Below, piece by piece: positions 11,803-29,081 of a stretch of DNA of 45,633 nucleotides; the first letter of the stretch is position 1, and each line of letters starts with the position of its first letter. A program made the position numbers and the translations under genes. This DNA is from Guillardia theta CCMP2712 (lineage: Eukaryota; Cryptophyceae; Pyrenomonadales; Geminigeraceae). The stretch is from the NCBI RefSeq assembly GCF_000315625.1, contig NW_005434424.1, forward strand, positions 1 through 45,633. Direction: 5' to 3'. The notes beneath the pieces are model-generated. The model was not told the DNA's origin and did not search any database. It saw nothing but the letters and a program-made list of their open reading frames with translations.

Positions 11803-13316
11803 ATGAGGAAGGTGTGGGAGCTTTGGACCACAGCCATTCTCAACTCCTTGTCCAACTTTCTCGTCCTTCCCGCCATCAGGATAGCGCATCGTCAGGTACC
11901 CGCCAGATCCTCTCAGTCTTCTTCCTCTTCAGCTCCCTTGAGCAATCCTGTTTCGCAGGGCCTCCGCTTCGAGACGGTACCATGGAATTCCGTGTAGTGA
12001 GGGAGCAGGCGGATGCGTCTGACACTTCCATGCTATGTGCTGGTAGATGTTTGCGATCTTCGGCCTCATCTCTTCCAGCCTGTAATTTCTCTCCTGCACC
12101 TGCTCTCCTTTTACCGTCCTTGCAGCTATCACTTCTGCGAACCTCTGGGTATCAGAGTCCTTAACATGAACGACGGGTGCCTTGTGCCATGGCAGCTCAA
12201 CCTTTGTGATGGACCCTCCTGCAGGCAGTGGCACCGGCTGGACAACGTGGCGGCCATCATGTGCTTCGTCAACCTCTTCGTCTACTTGTCAGATTTCCGG
12301 TCGGAGATTTCCGTTTCCTGCCTTGTGCGTGCATGCTTCTCGTAGTGACAGGCAGGCAGGGAGGAATGGCACGGCGAGTACCTCAAGTACTTCATGCTGG
12401 GGCTCACACTGATTTTGCAAGTGAGCTGTGCACCTGTTCCCTTCCTCCTCCTCCTCCTCCTCCTCCTCCTCCTCCTCCTCCTCCTCCTCCTCCTCCTCCT
12501 CCTCCTCCTCCTCCTCCACTTGATCCTCCTCCTCCTCCTCCTCCACTTGATCCTCCTCCTCCTCCTCCTCCCCTTGATCCTCCTCCTCCTCCTCCTCCTC
12601 TTGATCCTCCTCCTCCTCTTGATCCTCCTCCTCCTCCTCCTCCTCCTCCTCCTCTTGATCCTCCTCCTCTTAGTCCTCCTCCTCCTCTTAGTCCTCCTCC
12701 TCCTCCTCCTCCTGGTCGTCATGGCATGCTCAGGAGAGCGGTCCTTGGGAGCTCAAGAACACTCTGGTGCCGATCCTAATCGCCGCATGCTTTCCATTCC
12801 TGAGGTACATCCTGGCACGGAAGAAACCAGACTATGATTGGAGGTGCGAGTTGAGAGCGGGCGGGCGTGTGTGGCGTTGTGACCTGCGGCGAGCAGGAAC
12901 TTCTACCTAGGATGGGGCCTGATGGGGGTTGCGGTGAGAGGAGGGAGGTAGGGGGATGCGGATGCTGACTAAGACTGCAGTTTGTCTTCTTCGTCAACGG
13001 GTAACTCCGACGGGCCTCGGCTTACCCTCCCTCCCTGATGCACTTCACTTAGGTTGGATGACGAGCATGACTACCTGCGATGTTACCACACGGGATGGCA
13101 TGTGCGTCGATCGATCTTTCCTCTCCCCTTTTCCTCGCCCCCCCTCCCCCTTCCTCTCTCACTCTTCCCCTCCCCTCCCCCTCTCCCCCCCTCTCCCTCC
13201 CCCGTCCCCTCCCCTATCAGATCCATGTGACTGGCTGCTAGGTGATGGTATCAGCCTCGTCCTACAGCCTGTGGCAGATTGTCCTGAGCCATCGATACAA
13301 ACTTCACCTCACGTGA
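11803..13316 (+). CDS. CREST-superfamily multi-pass membrane protein, TMEM8/myomaker-like
   Basis: Resolved exons: 11803-11895, 12364-12420, 12734-12843, 12897-12933, 12981-13000, 13053-13101 and 13242-13316. A central coding block lies at about 12078-12329 whose edges are uncertain. Exon 1 gives a first membrane segment (LWTTAILNSLSNFLVLPAI). The central block contains SYHFCEPLG and NLCDGPSC followed by RLDNVAAIMCFVNLFVYLSD, matching the S-YH-x-CDxP...D pattern of the TMEM8/myomaker group. Later exons supply KNTLVPILIAACFPFLRYIL, GWGLMGVAFVFFVNG and DDEHDYLRCYHTGWH, the last matching the family's late H-xxx-(W)H motif, then VMVSASSYSLWQIV and the stop. CREST proteins include ceramidases, PAQR and PGAP3 metal-dependent hydrolases; the His/Cys/Asp pattern suggests a metal site. 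The large intron 12421-12733 is filled by a CTC microsatellite. Confidence 0.85.
12443..12717. repeat. (TCC)n microsatellite with TTGATCC interruptions, intronic
   Basis: About 275 nt of TCC/CTC triplets interrupted at intervals by CTTGATC and CTTAGTC. It lies entirely in the intron between exons ending at 12420 and starting at 12734. It yields poly-Pro and poly-Leu frames that should not be annotated. Confidence 0.95.
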
Positions 13317-13569
13317 AGCTCTGCAACGAGACCTGCCCGGACTCTGCCCTTCGCGTCAGCTCTCACCTGTCCATGGCGCAATTTGCTATCCATTCTGTTA
13401 CCGTCGTGCTGTGGCAGCCGATGCAACTAGTCCCACAAGAACATTGAGCTGTACAGGCACGCAAGATATGCGCATGCGAATAACAACTGTATATTCTTAC
13501 AACAAACATCGGCTCGCATCTGCTTCTCCCCTCCCACGCTTGCCCGACGTCTTCGCGCGGCCTTGATTT

Positions 13570-14448
13570 CTACCTCTGCCCCCCCAGCTCCAGCCACTCG
13601 TAGATGTCGCCCGACGCAACCCCCAAAGAGATGCCCACGTCATCTATGGGGCCCTCGGCCGTGCTGACGAGGCTGACGAGCTTATCGAAGATGTCCGCAA
13701 ACAAGAACATCTTGGCCGGCAGCGACGTGGCATCAACTCCTCCCGCCCTCTTCGAACGCGAGCGAAGAGGTTCGATCCCGGAGGATGCGAACAAAACGTC
13801 GAGCTGCTCCTCGCTCGGCTTCGAGCACTCTCCATCCTGTAGGCCGAAGATGCTCTCGAATTCTGCTGTGTTGAGATTGAAGAACAAGGCGTTGATCGAC
13901 GGGATTTCCACCCCTTCCGAGTAGAGGACGTTGAACTCTATGGAGAACGGCATCTTCCCTGATCCGATCTCAAAGCTCGCTGTCACGCTCCTTATCGTTT
14001 GATTGTAATCTGGGTTGGAGAACTGCTCCTGATTGCTCTCCACCAGCGTGATGGCTATGTCTCCTCCCTCTGTCTCGACGTTGCCGCTCTGGGACAAGAG
14101 GGAGACCTCGTCGGTGCCGTCGATGTCGATCACATCCTCCAAGGGCATCTCATCCTGGTCTAGCAGATGACTGCTATGATTCTCCATCCTAAGTTTCAGC
14201 GCTCGCTGAAGATCCTCGATCCTCGCGGATATCCCCTCGAGCTCCCCCGTGTCCGCCGCGTGAATACATTCCAGTGCCTTGTTGTACCAGTCCATCCTGT
14301 TGCCCAGAGCAGGGGGCTTTCCTGCAGACTGTTGGCCTTTGCTTTTCCTCTTGGTTGTAGTCTTGCTGTGTCCTCTCTGAGCAGAGCCGCTCTCCTCCTC
14401 TTCCCTCGCTCCCAGCTCGTCCTCTCTCCGCCTCTTCGTCTCCGCCAT
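13570..14448 (-). CDS. Hypothetical single-exon protein, 292 residues, likely nuclear
   Basis: Uninterrupted frame from MAETKRRREDELGAREEEE to GDIYEWLELGGQR. The basic patches TKRRRE and TTKRKSKGQ near the N-terminus look like nuclear localisation signals. A middle acidic region (DEMPLEDVIDIDGTDEV) is followed by a more folded C-terminal half with alternating strands (IEFNVLYSEGVEIPS, ALFFNLNTAEF) and an acidic helical end. No known domain recognised. It is unusual here in having no intron over 879 nt. Confidence 0.88.
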   Translation of the reverse strand: MAETKRRREDELGAREEEESGSAQRGHSKTTTKRKSKGQQSAGKPPALGNRMDWYNKALECIHAADTGELEGISARIEDLQRALKLRMENHSSHLLDQDEMPLEDVIDIDGTDEVSLLSQSGNVETEGGDIAITLVESNQEQFSNPDYNQTIRSVTASFEIGSGKMPFSIEFNVLYSEGVEIPSINALFFNLNTAEFESIFGLQDGECSKPSEEQLDVLFASSGIEPLRSRSKRAGGVDATSLPAKMFLFADIFDKLVSLVSTAEGPIDDVGISLGVASGDIYEWLELGGQR

Positions 14449-15739
14449 AGAAATCCTTCCCCCTTATGCCCCTCATCCCCCTCATGCCCCTCATTCCCGT
14501 CATCAGCTGTTCCGGCGACTCCGGCGATCGCCAGCCTTGCCGCAGTCACTGAGTGCCGGCCACGGTCCGAGTGTTCCGATGACTCAGTGAGTTGAGCGGC
14601 CGGGACCATTCGTTCAGCGAGGATCAGCTGACGGAATACAAGTTTGTTAGACTTGTACTAGTCCAAAGTCACGCAGATATCACATCGACCTTAGTTGTAA
14701 CAAGACAGTTTTGCTCAAGACCGAGTTTAATGCACACGAAACCAGAATTGAGGAGCACATGAGAGATAGACTGTATGCTAGGATGTGAAACCCAAGCATC
14801 CAGACATGAGAGGACCTTAGCAAGACGGCTAGGAAAGCCCCCTCTTCGTCCACACACGCTACATTGGCCGCCTCGCGAACACGTAAGTCGTATTGGTTTA
14901 CAGGAGAGTTTTTGTTAACTCGGCGCTATCTGACTGGCACGGCTGGCATACGTTCCATCATCAGCCGAAGACGATTCGATCGGAGCCCTACGGTATTCAA
15001 GCTTGTACAGCTTGGGGCGGTGAAGACAAGACTCTTGAAAGGAGATCGGAGGCCCGCCTTTCCCGGACGGTGCCTCCAGGCCCGGCCGCTGAAACTTGGA
15101 AGTAGAGTCGAGGAGAAGCAAGTCCAAGAATCGAGCAGAGACAGGAGGAGCCTACCGTGATATATCAGTTCTTGCCCTTCCGGCTCATTTTCTCTTGCTT
15201 TCCACATTTTTTTGCTGTCATACATCTAGCTGAACTTTCTCTCTCTGCCTACATTTCTAGCTCGATCTCATCTCATGCAACAAGACTGAGTCTTCCCATT
15301 TCTCCTCTCCCAGTCGACCATGATAGAAATATCGCTGCAAAAGAAAAGCTCAATGTGGGGAAGTCTTCAGCACTGAAATGAAAGACTCGAAGCAGATGGT
15401 TGGATCTTGCAACCAGCTTCGAGTCTGCTCAGTCTAGTCATTGTTAGCTTGGGGGACGAAGTCAAGTTAAGCAGATCTCGAGTAGTTGTGGGAGTCCCCC
15501 CCCCCCCCCAAAAAAAAGAAGAATGGATGAACAAGTATGCGGATGAGAAACAAGAGGATCTCGACTCGCAAACAACCCCAGGAGATGATGCGAGAAGATA
15601 AGACACAAGAGCTTATCTCTCGTGATATCAAGTGTGAATAGTGATGACAAGGCCGCCAGAGCCTAAAACAGAATGACGTTTACTCGAAATCAATCTGTGA
15701 GAGAGACACTGCATGTCCTCGTTCCATACAAGACTCATC
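14449..15739. other. Intergenic region, no supported gene
   Basis: Includes the upstream region of the minus gene at 13570-14448, with tandem CCCCTCATGCC-like units at 14460-14500. A C10-A7 homopolymer pair lies at about 15497-15516. Short frames exist on both strands, but none shows splice-phase continuity or family resemblance. Confidence 0.5.
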
Positions 15740-16140
15740 TTAGCTAGAACTGACAGAGTGCAGCTCGCTTTCAGGAGCGACGGTTTGTGGAGGCGGTGGC
15801 ACAACGAACCCTCCTTCGCACGTGACCGTACCAGTCTCAGCATTTGAATGGCAGGTGAGCAAGACGTCTGGAATCGTCTCTGTCAAGGAGGAGAAGCGAA
15901 GGGCCTGAGCTTGACGCAAATCGGAGAAGGCACGAATGTCAGCGAACATCTAAGGCAAAGAGTCATTCCGAGCTTAAGGTACAAAACACGGCATGATCAG
16001 TATTTGCTCTGTCACTATGCAAAGCTTCAAGTCACCTTCCACTCCTCACTCAAGAGAGTCTTCAAACAGCCTCTTCTGGACTCTAACACAAGCCTTGTCT
16101 ACTCCGTCTTCATCGTTGATGCGATCGGATCTGGCCTGGG
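15740..16140 (-). CDS. Unknown protein, 3' part of a multi-exon gene
   Basis: Three exons join in phase on the minus strand. One is at about 16135-16052, with acceptor in ..cccag and text RINDEDGVDKACVRVQKRLF. A short middle exon at about 16017-15990 reads DDRANTDHA. A terminal exon starting at about 15949 (MFADIRAFSDLRQAQAL) ends PESELHSVSSS at 15740. The introns are 35-41 nt. The C-terminal exon has a hydrophilic GGFVVPPPPQTV segment. The 5' end runs into the foldback repeat beginning near 16246, so upstream exons may be missing or displaced. No family recognised. Confidence 0.5.
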
Positions 16141-16245
16141 CCTCTCATGCTCTACCCTGATCCTTGCATACCATCCTGATTCCTTTGCTCGCCACCCTTC
16201 CCGATCCGCTCCTCTCCCCGTGTATATATATTGGAGCGGACCACC

Positions 16246-16640
16246 CCACCACAAGTACGAACAGCACTACTGAAGTACCCCACCATGCTCTCGACAAGGG
16301 TTTGACTGGGAACGGACGGGGCTCAAGAGACATCTCATACTACCCCCACCTCCCTCTCAAAGTTAATCATGCATCGGGGGAGCCATCATAAGTACCCACC
16401 TGGACCCGGTGTGGTACTACCCCCTATCACCGTTGACAGCAGGCTAGCAGTCACCCCCAGTGAGGTGGGTGGGGTGGAGTAGCGGCTGCAAGAGACAGTG
16501 ACTACGTAGTGATACCTCGGAGAAATAGTTAACTTTGAGAGAGAGGTGGGGGTACTCTTGAGCCCCGTCCGTCCCCTGTCAAACCCTGGTCGAGACCACC
16601 GTGGGGTCACCACCCGGTAGTACTCGAACTTGCCTGCACC
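16246..16640. repeat. Foldback (long imperfect inverted repeat) element
   Basis: The left arm (about 16252-16363) and right arm (about 16527-16632, reverse complement) share GACGGACGGGGCTCAAGAG, TACCCCCACCTC and CTCTCAAAGTTAA, with nearby runs such as CTCGAC-AGGGTTTGAC. The arms are separated by about 160 nt, which itself contains smaller inverted GTACCCACC/GGTGGGTGG segments. This is foldback-transposon or MITE-like structure. The inner CTCTCAAAGTTAA resembles the TTACTCAAAGTTAA terminal motif found 20 nt to the right and elsewhere. Confidence 0.8.
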
Positions 16641-16662
16641 CGGCCGGGTCACTCCCGGAACT

Positions 16663-16776
16663 TTACTCAAAGTTAAGTTAAAAATCAGTACGAGGACAAT
16701 CAGGAGAGTACTTTCAGTAGGTGTTACTTTTACTCAAAGTTAAGTTAAACATCACATACTAGTTAACTTTGAGTAA
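16663..16776. repeat. 114-nt element bounded by inverted TTACTCAAAGTTAA motifs
   Basis: The left end at 16663 carries the full TTACTCAAAGTTAAGTTA motif plus CAGTACGAGGACAAT. A second direct copy starts at 16730. The right end at 16776 is the inverted TTAACTTTGAGTAA. The segment 16730-16776 alone is a 47-nt near-palindrome. It looks like a very small or internally deleted terminal-inverted-repeat element. Confidence 0.75.
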
Positions 16777-16779
16777 AGG

Positions 16780-17060
16780 CCTCCTTGACCACTGGCTGTC
16801 CGATCGGTCACGACGGTTGGAGATCGCTGAGGGGCCCGACGGACCGGGAGTGGCCGTCACCTCTCGGACGCCCGCCTCAGGGCCTCCGAGTCACGAGTGG
16901 GCCCGCCGGCCCGACGGACGGAGTCCGAGCGGCTGGACAGTCGGTCCGACGGACTCCGAGTCGGATCGAGTTCCGAGCGAGCTCGCCCCAGAGCCTGCCC
17001 CAGAGCCTGCCCCAGACTCCTGCCCCAGCCTCCCCATCAAAAGTTTGACCGGGTCACATG
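16780..17060. repeat. GC-rich repeat with CCGACGGAC and GAGCCTGCCCCA units
   Basis: GC-rich DNA containing several copies of a CCGACGGAC-type unit (16832-16955) and three tandem GAGCCTGCCCCA-like units (16990-17025). It directly flanks the inverted-repeat element at 16663-16776. A coding exon of the following coiled-coil gene may start near 17095 (QELLSADDAWNARLSYL), but the junction to 17202 would need a 27-nt intron. Confidence 0.6.
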
Positions 17061-17201
17061 TCGGGGCGATGCTTGGCAAGCTCCTGCTGTTGATGCCTCC
17101 GCGCTCAAGAGCTGCTGAGCGCAGATGACGCCTGGAACGCTCGTCTGTCATACTTGGAGGAGCCCTGCTGTACTTTGTGAGCCCATCGGGATGCAGTGAC
17201 G

Positions 17202-23961
<6,760 letters not shown>

Positions 23962-25010
23962 ATCAAGTCCTTCATCACACCTGCTCCGACTCCTGTCAGC
24001 TCAGCTACTAGTAGTTCTCTGCGGCGGTTGAGAGTAGAATCCATTGCTAGCCATAGGTGGAAGAGTTGTTTCAAGTGTTCTCATCATTCCATTTCAGCCA
24101 TCACGTTACACACTGTCGCACACCGGGCCATACGGCCGCCGCGCGGCGAGAAGAGAAAAGACAGCGAGAACCAACCGTTGAACCCTCATCCTGCAGGACC
24201 ATGTCGCTGTGGCCGCCCGGGCCCGGGCCCGGGCCCCGGTAAGGAACGAGACTCATATATGATATATCAGGATACCGGTCACCGGGCCCGCCCCGGCCGC
24301 TGTAACGAACTTTGTGGGCGCGAGGAAGTACTCGGATTGACTGAAATATTTGTACCACAACAGCAGGCGACCAGGTACAAAGAATTCAGTTACCTGTAGC
24401 AACCCCTCGACCTCGACGTATCGGAGTAGTGCCGGTAGGGGGGGGGGGTGGTAGTTCTCGGATCAGCCGGTGGGTCCATTGTGGGAAAACAAGGGGTACG
24501 AAACGGAGCAAATTCGGACCGAGAAGCCTTGGCGGGGGTGGTCGGGGGTGGGGTGGAGCCTGAACTTGAAGCGCTGCAGGCATGGGAGGGAATGGGTCCA
24601 AGGAGAGGGAGGACGAGGGGCCAGGATGGATGGGATGTGGATGCCTGGCACAGAAGTCAGCGCAGGGGAAGAAGGAGCTCGAAGGCGACTGCTACAGCGT
24701 AAGCTCATGATCATGAACACCAAGTTTCCCGTGTCTGTGAGAGGTGGGGAGGGGAGGGGAGGTTGACTTGATCCTGTCGTCTATCCCTCTGCATTTCTGG
24801 TCGAAGTAGTTGTGAATTCGTATCGGTGAACATGGTTTGTTGTATGTGCATCCAAACTCACGCCCATGAGCTTCCATGATTGAAATCGTTGCTGTGAAAG
24901 TGAAAATCTTCTTGTAGGTGATGAAGGTGCAAGAAAACAATCAGAGATTTCTCAGTGCGCAGACATTCCTGTTGATCGATAACAGCGTTCAATTCCTTCC
25001 TCCAGGTGCC
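23962..25010. other. Intergenic, GC-palindromic and G-rich repeats
   Basis: Contains a GGGCCCGGGCCCGGGCCC block at 24218-24236 with nearby CCGGTCACCGGGCCC, a G10 run at 24439-24448, and GGTGGGG-type low complexity to 24560. Frames at 24448-24766 are open but show no domain and no clear splice links. An exon-like stretch at 24918-25005 (VMKVQENNQRFLSAQTF) precedes the next gene and may be a leader exon or chance. Confidence 0.5.
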
Positions 25011-25927
25011 ATGGCTGAGGGTGGGAAAGCCGATATGATCATCGGGCTCTTCAGCACGACGAGGGAGTTCGACGTGAACGGTTGTCAACTTTCTAGGAAG
25101 GAAATGCGATGTGAGCTCATGGTCATTCCTTGCAGCTTCCGACCATGAAGGGAATACCGCTCTTCACAAAGCTGCGAAGAATGGACATCTGCTTGTATGC
25201 CACATCTTAACGCGGGTGAGCAGCCTCGAAACATTGTTCTTGGTTGCAAGGACAGTTTGTCTTGACTTGTCGGCAGAACGGGGCTGACTGTGCGCTCCGC
25301 AACAAACTTGGAGAGACTGCTGAGGACTTGGCATTGCAGCACGGGCATCTCCCGTGTCAGAAGTTCCTGTCGAGCAGCAAGTGAATCATTCATCAGCACC
25401 ATCACAGCTGCTCTCCCTGACCTTATCCTTCAGTGCAAAGCCGCAAGAGAAGACGGACATGTACAAGTTTCCTGATTTCTTGATGTCTCCTCGCGGATCA
25501 AGAAAGAAGTGATGTTTGACAACAGCTCTCTGCACGCTGACGATGCTTGTTGTACCCTCAGGGTGTCTACCGACTACATCACAGCGCTCTACCCCTACAA
25601 AGCTAGCCCCGACCTCCCCTTCGACCCCGACCCTCGACAAGAGCTGGACATGGAAGAGGTCAGAGTGCCAGGTCGTCGCTCGAGTCTCAACCCTCTCTTG
25701 CAGGGGGAGAAGTTCGTCCTGCTCCACCTGCGACCGGAGGACGGGTGGTGCTTGGTGTACAAGCTGTCCAACGACGGGAGGCCCTTCAAGGAGGGGTGGG
25801 TACCCGGGAACTTCATGAGCAGGTAGCGCCTTGCTGCGGCCTCTGGTTGTCTCCTCATCATGGTTGCATCTGCAGGGATGGGAGCAAACCGTTGATTCAG
25901 AGCGAAGACTTCGAGGTGAAGTTGTAG
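25011..25927 (+). CDS. Ankyrin-repeat plus SH3-domain adaptor, 198 residues (OSTF1-like modules, reversed order)
   Basis: Seven exons close in phase: 25011-25080, 25136-25215, 25277-25380, 25434-25508, 25562-25658, 25704-25822 and 25876-25927; introns are 45-61 nt. The start is in a strong context (gccATGG). Residues about 20-50 form a consensus ankyrin repeat (DVNASDHEGNTALHKAAKNG, then HLLV). Residues about 51-84 form a second (NGADCALRNKLGETAEDLAL). A linker rich in Pro/Lys follows. The SH3 domain spans about residues 111-181, with ALYPYKA, DGWCLVY and GWVPGNF; the second Trp of the usual WW pair is Cys. OSTF1 has SH3 before ankyrin repeats; here the order is reversed. An adaptor linking proline-rich partners to an ankyrin ligand is the likely role. 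Confidence 0.95.
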
Positions 25928-26219
25928 ACAGGAGACGACTGGCATTGGCCTTGTACATTAAAAATCAATCCACACTGTACGGTGACATCGCCTCTGCCGC
26001 TGGTTTCTCTTCGGAGGGATCACAATATCATAGCTCGAGGATCTGAAGTACAGAAACAAGCATCGGGAACAAACGCGTGTGGGAAGAGAGAAACTAGTCA
26101 GTATACACTATCTCAACAATCAGGTCTGTCGCGGCGACGTCACATCGGCCGCCCTTCGTCGCCCTGAGTTATTCACATGCTTCTTTACATCCATCCAGCA
26201 GCGGCTCATTCAAGGTGCT
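25928..26219. other. Short intergenic gap between convergent genes
   Basis: Lies between the plus-strand ankyrin-SH3 gene and the 3' end of the minus-strand TMEM184-type gene. No additional exon is supported. Confidence 0.5.
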
Positions 26220-28044
26220 GCTGCTCTTGGCTCCTGCCTCCACGTGCTCTTGTACTTCTAGCCGGAAGAAACCTCAACGCTGGTGGACGTGAAGCAAGCA
26301 AGTCACCTGAGCTCATGCTTGAGCCCGTGCTCCTGCTGTCCCTGCCGTAGCTGCTGCGTATCGTTTGGGGGACCTTGAAGACCTGTAAGGTCCTGTTAGG
26401 AACGCGCGTCGAGGGATCGTTGCAGGAGGCGCACAGGATAGGGTCTCCTGGGGAGGATGGGAGCGAGTGTGCCTCGAGTGTCTTGCCAGAGGTCGTCAAG
26501 GTCGACCATGGCCTTCAAACTGGCAGGCAGTCAAGCTGAGACAAGGGGAGGAGGAAGATGGAGGAAAGACCTTGACTTGAAGTCCTTCCTGCCGGGCTCA
26601 GAGTTCTCCACATCGAGCTCGATGTTTGAGACCTGGGGGTCTTCGTGCAGGAACTCTCTGTAGGAGAAGACGGTATGATGCACAATGGCAAAGATGAGCA
26701 TCTCGATGCAGATGAGAAAGTCTTGCGTTGCCGCCGCCAGCTCGGACGTCTCTGGGTAGATGGAAGGGATCTCAGCGATCACGTCGAGCTGAACCAAGAT
26801 GGCGATGGCGAGCGACTGAGGGAGAGAGTCAAGGTGGACCAACGAATCTCGCAGGTGAAACCTGCCAGAAGGAGAAGAACACAATCGCCTTCACGGCAAG
26901 GAACTTCCCGAGTGGCTTCATCGGGGCGAGCTCGTGGCGGAGCCCCTTGTAGAAGCTGACAACGAGGAATCAGAGGAGCTACCAAAGTCATCCAAGTTTG
27001 TACAGGATCAGACAGTAGAGGGCCCAGGCCTGGCTAAAGTTTGTGACCATGGCGGCCCAGAAGAACCTGTTGGGCGAGCAAGAGTCAGCCGCTGTCCGCC
27101 ACCAGATCAAGTTCACACCCTTGAGATGGTTGTAGACGCCCTTCTCCCCACATGCTCAGAGGTTTCAAGATGAACGCCGCAAGCGCGCATGCGAGCTTGA
27201 CAACGATGTACTGAACGACGCCGCTCTTGACTCGACTGTTGCAGGGCGGTCAATCGCGGGAGGTAGCGATGTTCCGGTCAAACCTGAGGAACAGACAAGA
27301 CTCATGGTGAGCCGTTGAAGTCGTGTCCCATGGTTCGAGCATGCAGCTCATCGGGAATATGTGAGGAACCTGTCAAAGAAAGATGAATCCTCAAGGCTCC
27401 ATCAAATATCTCGCCACAAACTCACCGCAGGCTTGCGGGCAAGGATCCGTTTCAGCTGCGCGTCCATGTTCCGCAGCTCCTCCTTCCTGCTCCCCTCTTC
27501 GCTGCACGTCTCAGTGTTCACAGAGCTTGATCGTGCCACGTTCCCCATGGACGACTCCTCTCTCTGCAGAGTGGAGCTGCCAGCGATGGCGACGTATCGA
27601 GCCAGGAAGATGAGGAAGTTGTAGACGACGAAGGCCTCGTAACACTCCCTGGCCACGTTGATGTACAGGGAGAGAGTGCGGAGTTCCGTCCAGGAGAATC
27701 GCAGAGCCAGCCATGAGTCGACGGTATAGATCGGCACCATCCAAAGAATACGAATGACCGGGACCTGGAGCAGGGGGACCTGCATGTACCGCAGGTGCAT
27801 GATGATCTCCCATATGGAGATGGGGAGCGTCACTGCGACGAAGCATGTTGCAATCAGCCAGCCGATCGTGTGGGTGGGCACTCTGTCCTTAAAGTTATCG
27901 TACAGGAAGAAGACGACGAGCGGGCAGGCCGCAAGCACAATCCCGGCAAGGACGAACAGGACAGTGAACACCTGTCAGCAGCACTCAGGTCCGCAGGGAG
28001 GTTCGTCGTGCTCTCACCACTGAAGCACAGGAGTGTGAGATCAT
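26220..28044 (-). CDS. TMEM184 / organic-solute-transporter-alpha family (DUF300) multi-pass membrane protein
   Basis: Exon 1 is 28044-28018 (MISHSCASV) and exon 2 is 27971-27426, with membrane segments VLFVLAGIVLAACPLVVFFL, TIGWLIATCFVAVTLPISIW and the family core HLRYMQVPLLQVPVIRILWM/VPIYTVDSWLAL. YEAFVVYNFLIFLARYV follows. Exon 3 is 27369-27284 (PMSCMLEPWD) and exon 4 opens at 27235 (VKSGVVQYIVVKLA). Later exons read FFWAAMVTNFSQAWALYCL, FYKGLRHELAPMKPLGKFLA and LAIAILVQLDVIAEI, then a hydrophilic tail (HEDPQVSNIELDVENSEPG) and Ser-rich end. These match the conserved order of the TMEM184/OST-alpha family, including the GVxQY and NFSQxWALYCL motifs. The exact stop is uncertain: a tail exon near 26,330-26,400 (VFKVPQTIRSSYGRDSR) appears to belong. 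The gene is divergent from the ammonium transporter. Confidence 0.94.
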
Positions 28045-28762
28045 GTCGACGACGCTGCTTGCTCGGGGCGAAATCAGCTTGCTAGCATCAGCCTCGACGA
28101 CAAACTAGAGTGGTGGTGACAGCACCTCCTCAGCTTCACTGGGTGACCTCGGCCTTGCTACCCCCCCTCCTCTCCTCTCTTCTTCTGTCTCCTCGTTCCT
28201 CCTCTCTCTCTCTTCCTCTCTTCTCGTCGCTTCTCCTCTCCTCTTCCTGCTTCCCCTGCCTGCTAGCCCGTTCATCTAGCTGTCGCCATTCCACTGCCTT
28301 CCGGCTGCTGCCTACCCTCAGACTAATGGAAACAGAACTCCAAATATCTGCCTTTATACTTAAGTCTATTGAAACACCGAGGCGCACCTGATTTTTGTAG
28401 AACATTTATCTTTTATTCAGTCAACTCTATTTGGCTAACCTTTTGAAAAGCTCTGTCAAACCAGTACCCACCCCTCACACTTTCTCTTTACCAAGGGGGT
28501 CCATAATATGCTTTTGTACCAGGACTGCGGGAGTTGAGTGAAAAGTAGACGCGCCCTTTCGGTGCATGGCGGCGTGCGGAACGTGGGAGGGCTAAGCAGG
28601 AGGAGGAGGAGGAGGAGGAGAGAGCAAGGGGAAGCAGGTTGAAAGGAGGAGAGAGGAAAAGAGAGAGAGAGAGGAAAGACAAGTTGAGACGAAGCAAGGG
28701 AGGGAGGGTCCAGCTCCCCGAAGCCGCTTTCTGCATCCCGCGACTTGCCGGAAGTCGAAGTC
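28045..28762. other. Divergent intergenic region between two membrane-protein genes
   Basis: A 718-nt region containing pyrimidine-rich low complexity (28155-28260), a GTACCCACCCC motif at about 28467, and GGA/GA-rich repeats (28598-28690) just before the transporter start at 28763. Promoters for both flanking genes should lie here; no TATA-like box is convincing. Confidence 0.5.
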
Positions 28763-29021
28763 ATGGGGCTCAAGGATCTGAATCCGTTGAAGCTGGTCAA
28801 GGCGATCTTCCAGAAGAGGAAGAAGATCGATGAGGTCGTGCACTCTCCTATGAAGCACTCTGAGCACAGCTGCCCTTGTAGTACTCAAGTGAGTTTGTTG
28901 TTTCAGGAGGATACGTCATATCAGTCTGATCTAGCGCTACAACCATCACATCTCGTCACCATTGCATTAGCCCAGGTAAGCTCTGCATGACTGCAATCTC
29001 CTCGTCCTCGTCCTCGTCCTG

Positions 29022-29081
<60 letters not shown>

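Noticed and set aside
11929-12234. Minus-strand open frame with plausible composition (KAPVVHVKDSDTQRF)
   Set aside because: It is antisense to the plus-strand block that carries the YHFCE, CDGPSC and membrane-helix motifs of the CREST-type protein, whose flanking exons close in phase.
12228-12837. Proline-rich or leucine-rich proteins across 12,430-12,720
   Set aside because: Frames of an intronic TCC microsatellite.
15848-16273. Plus-strand 141-codon open frame
   Set aside because: Its first part is antisense to a better-supported minus exon, its end runs into the foldback repeat, and no domain or splice context supports it.
24448-24766. Overlapping 84- and 98-codon plus-strand frames
   Set aside because: G-rich composition gives open frames in several phases; there is no domain and no reliable splice link to the ankyrin-SH3 gene, which has its own strong start.
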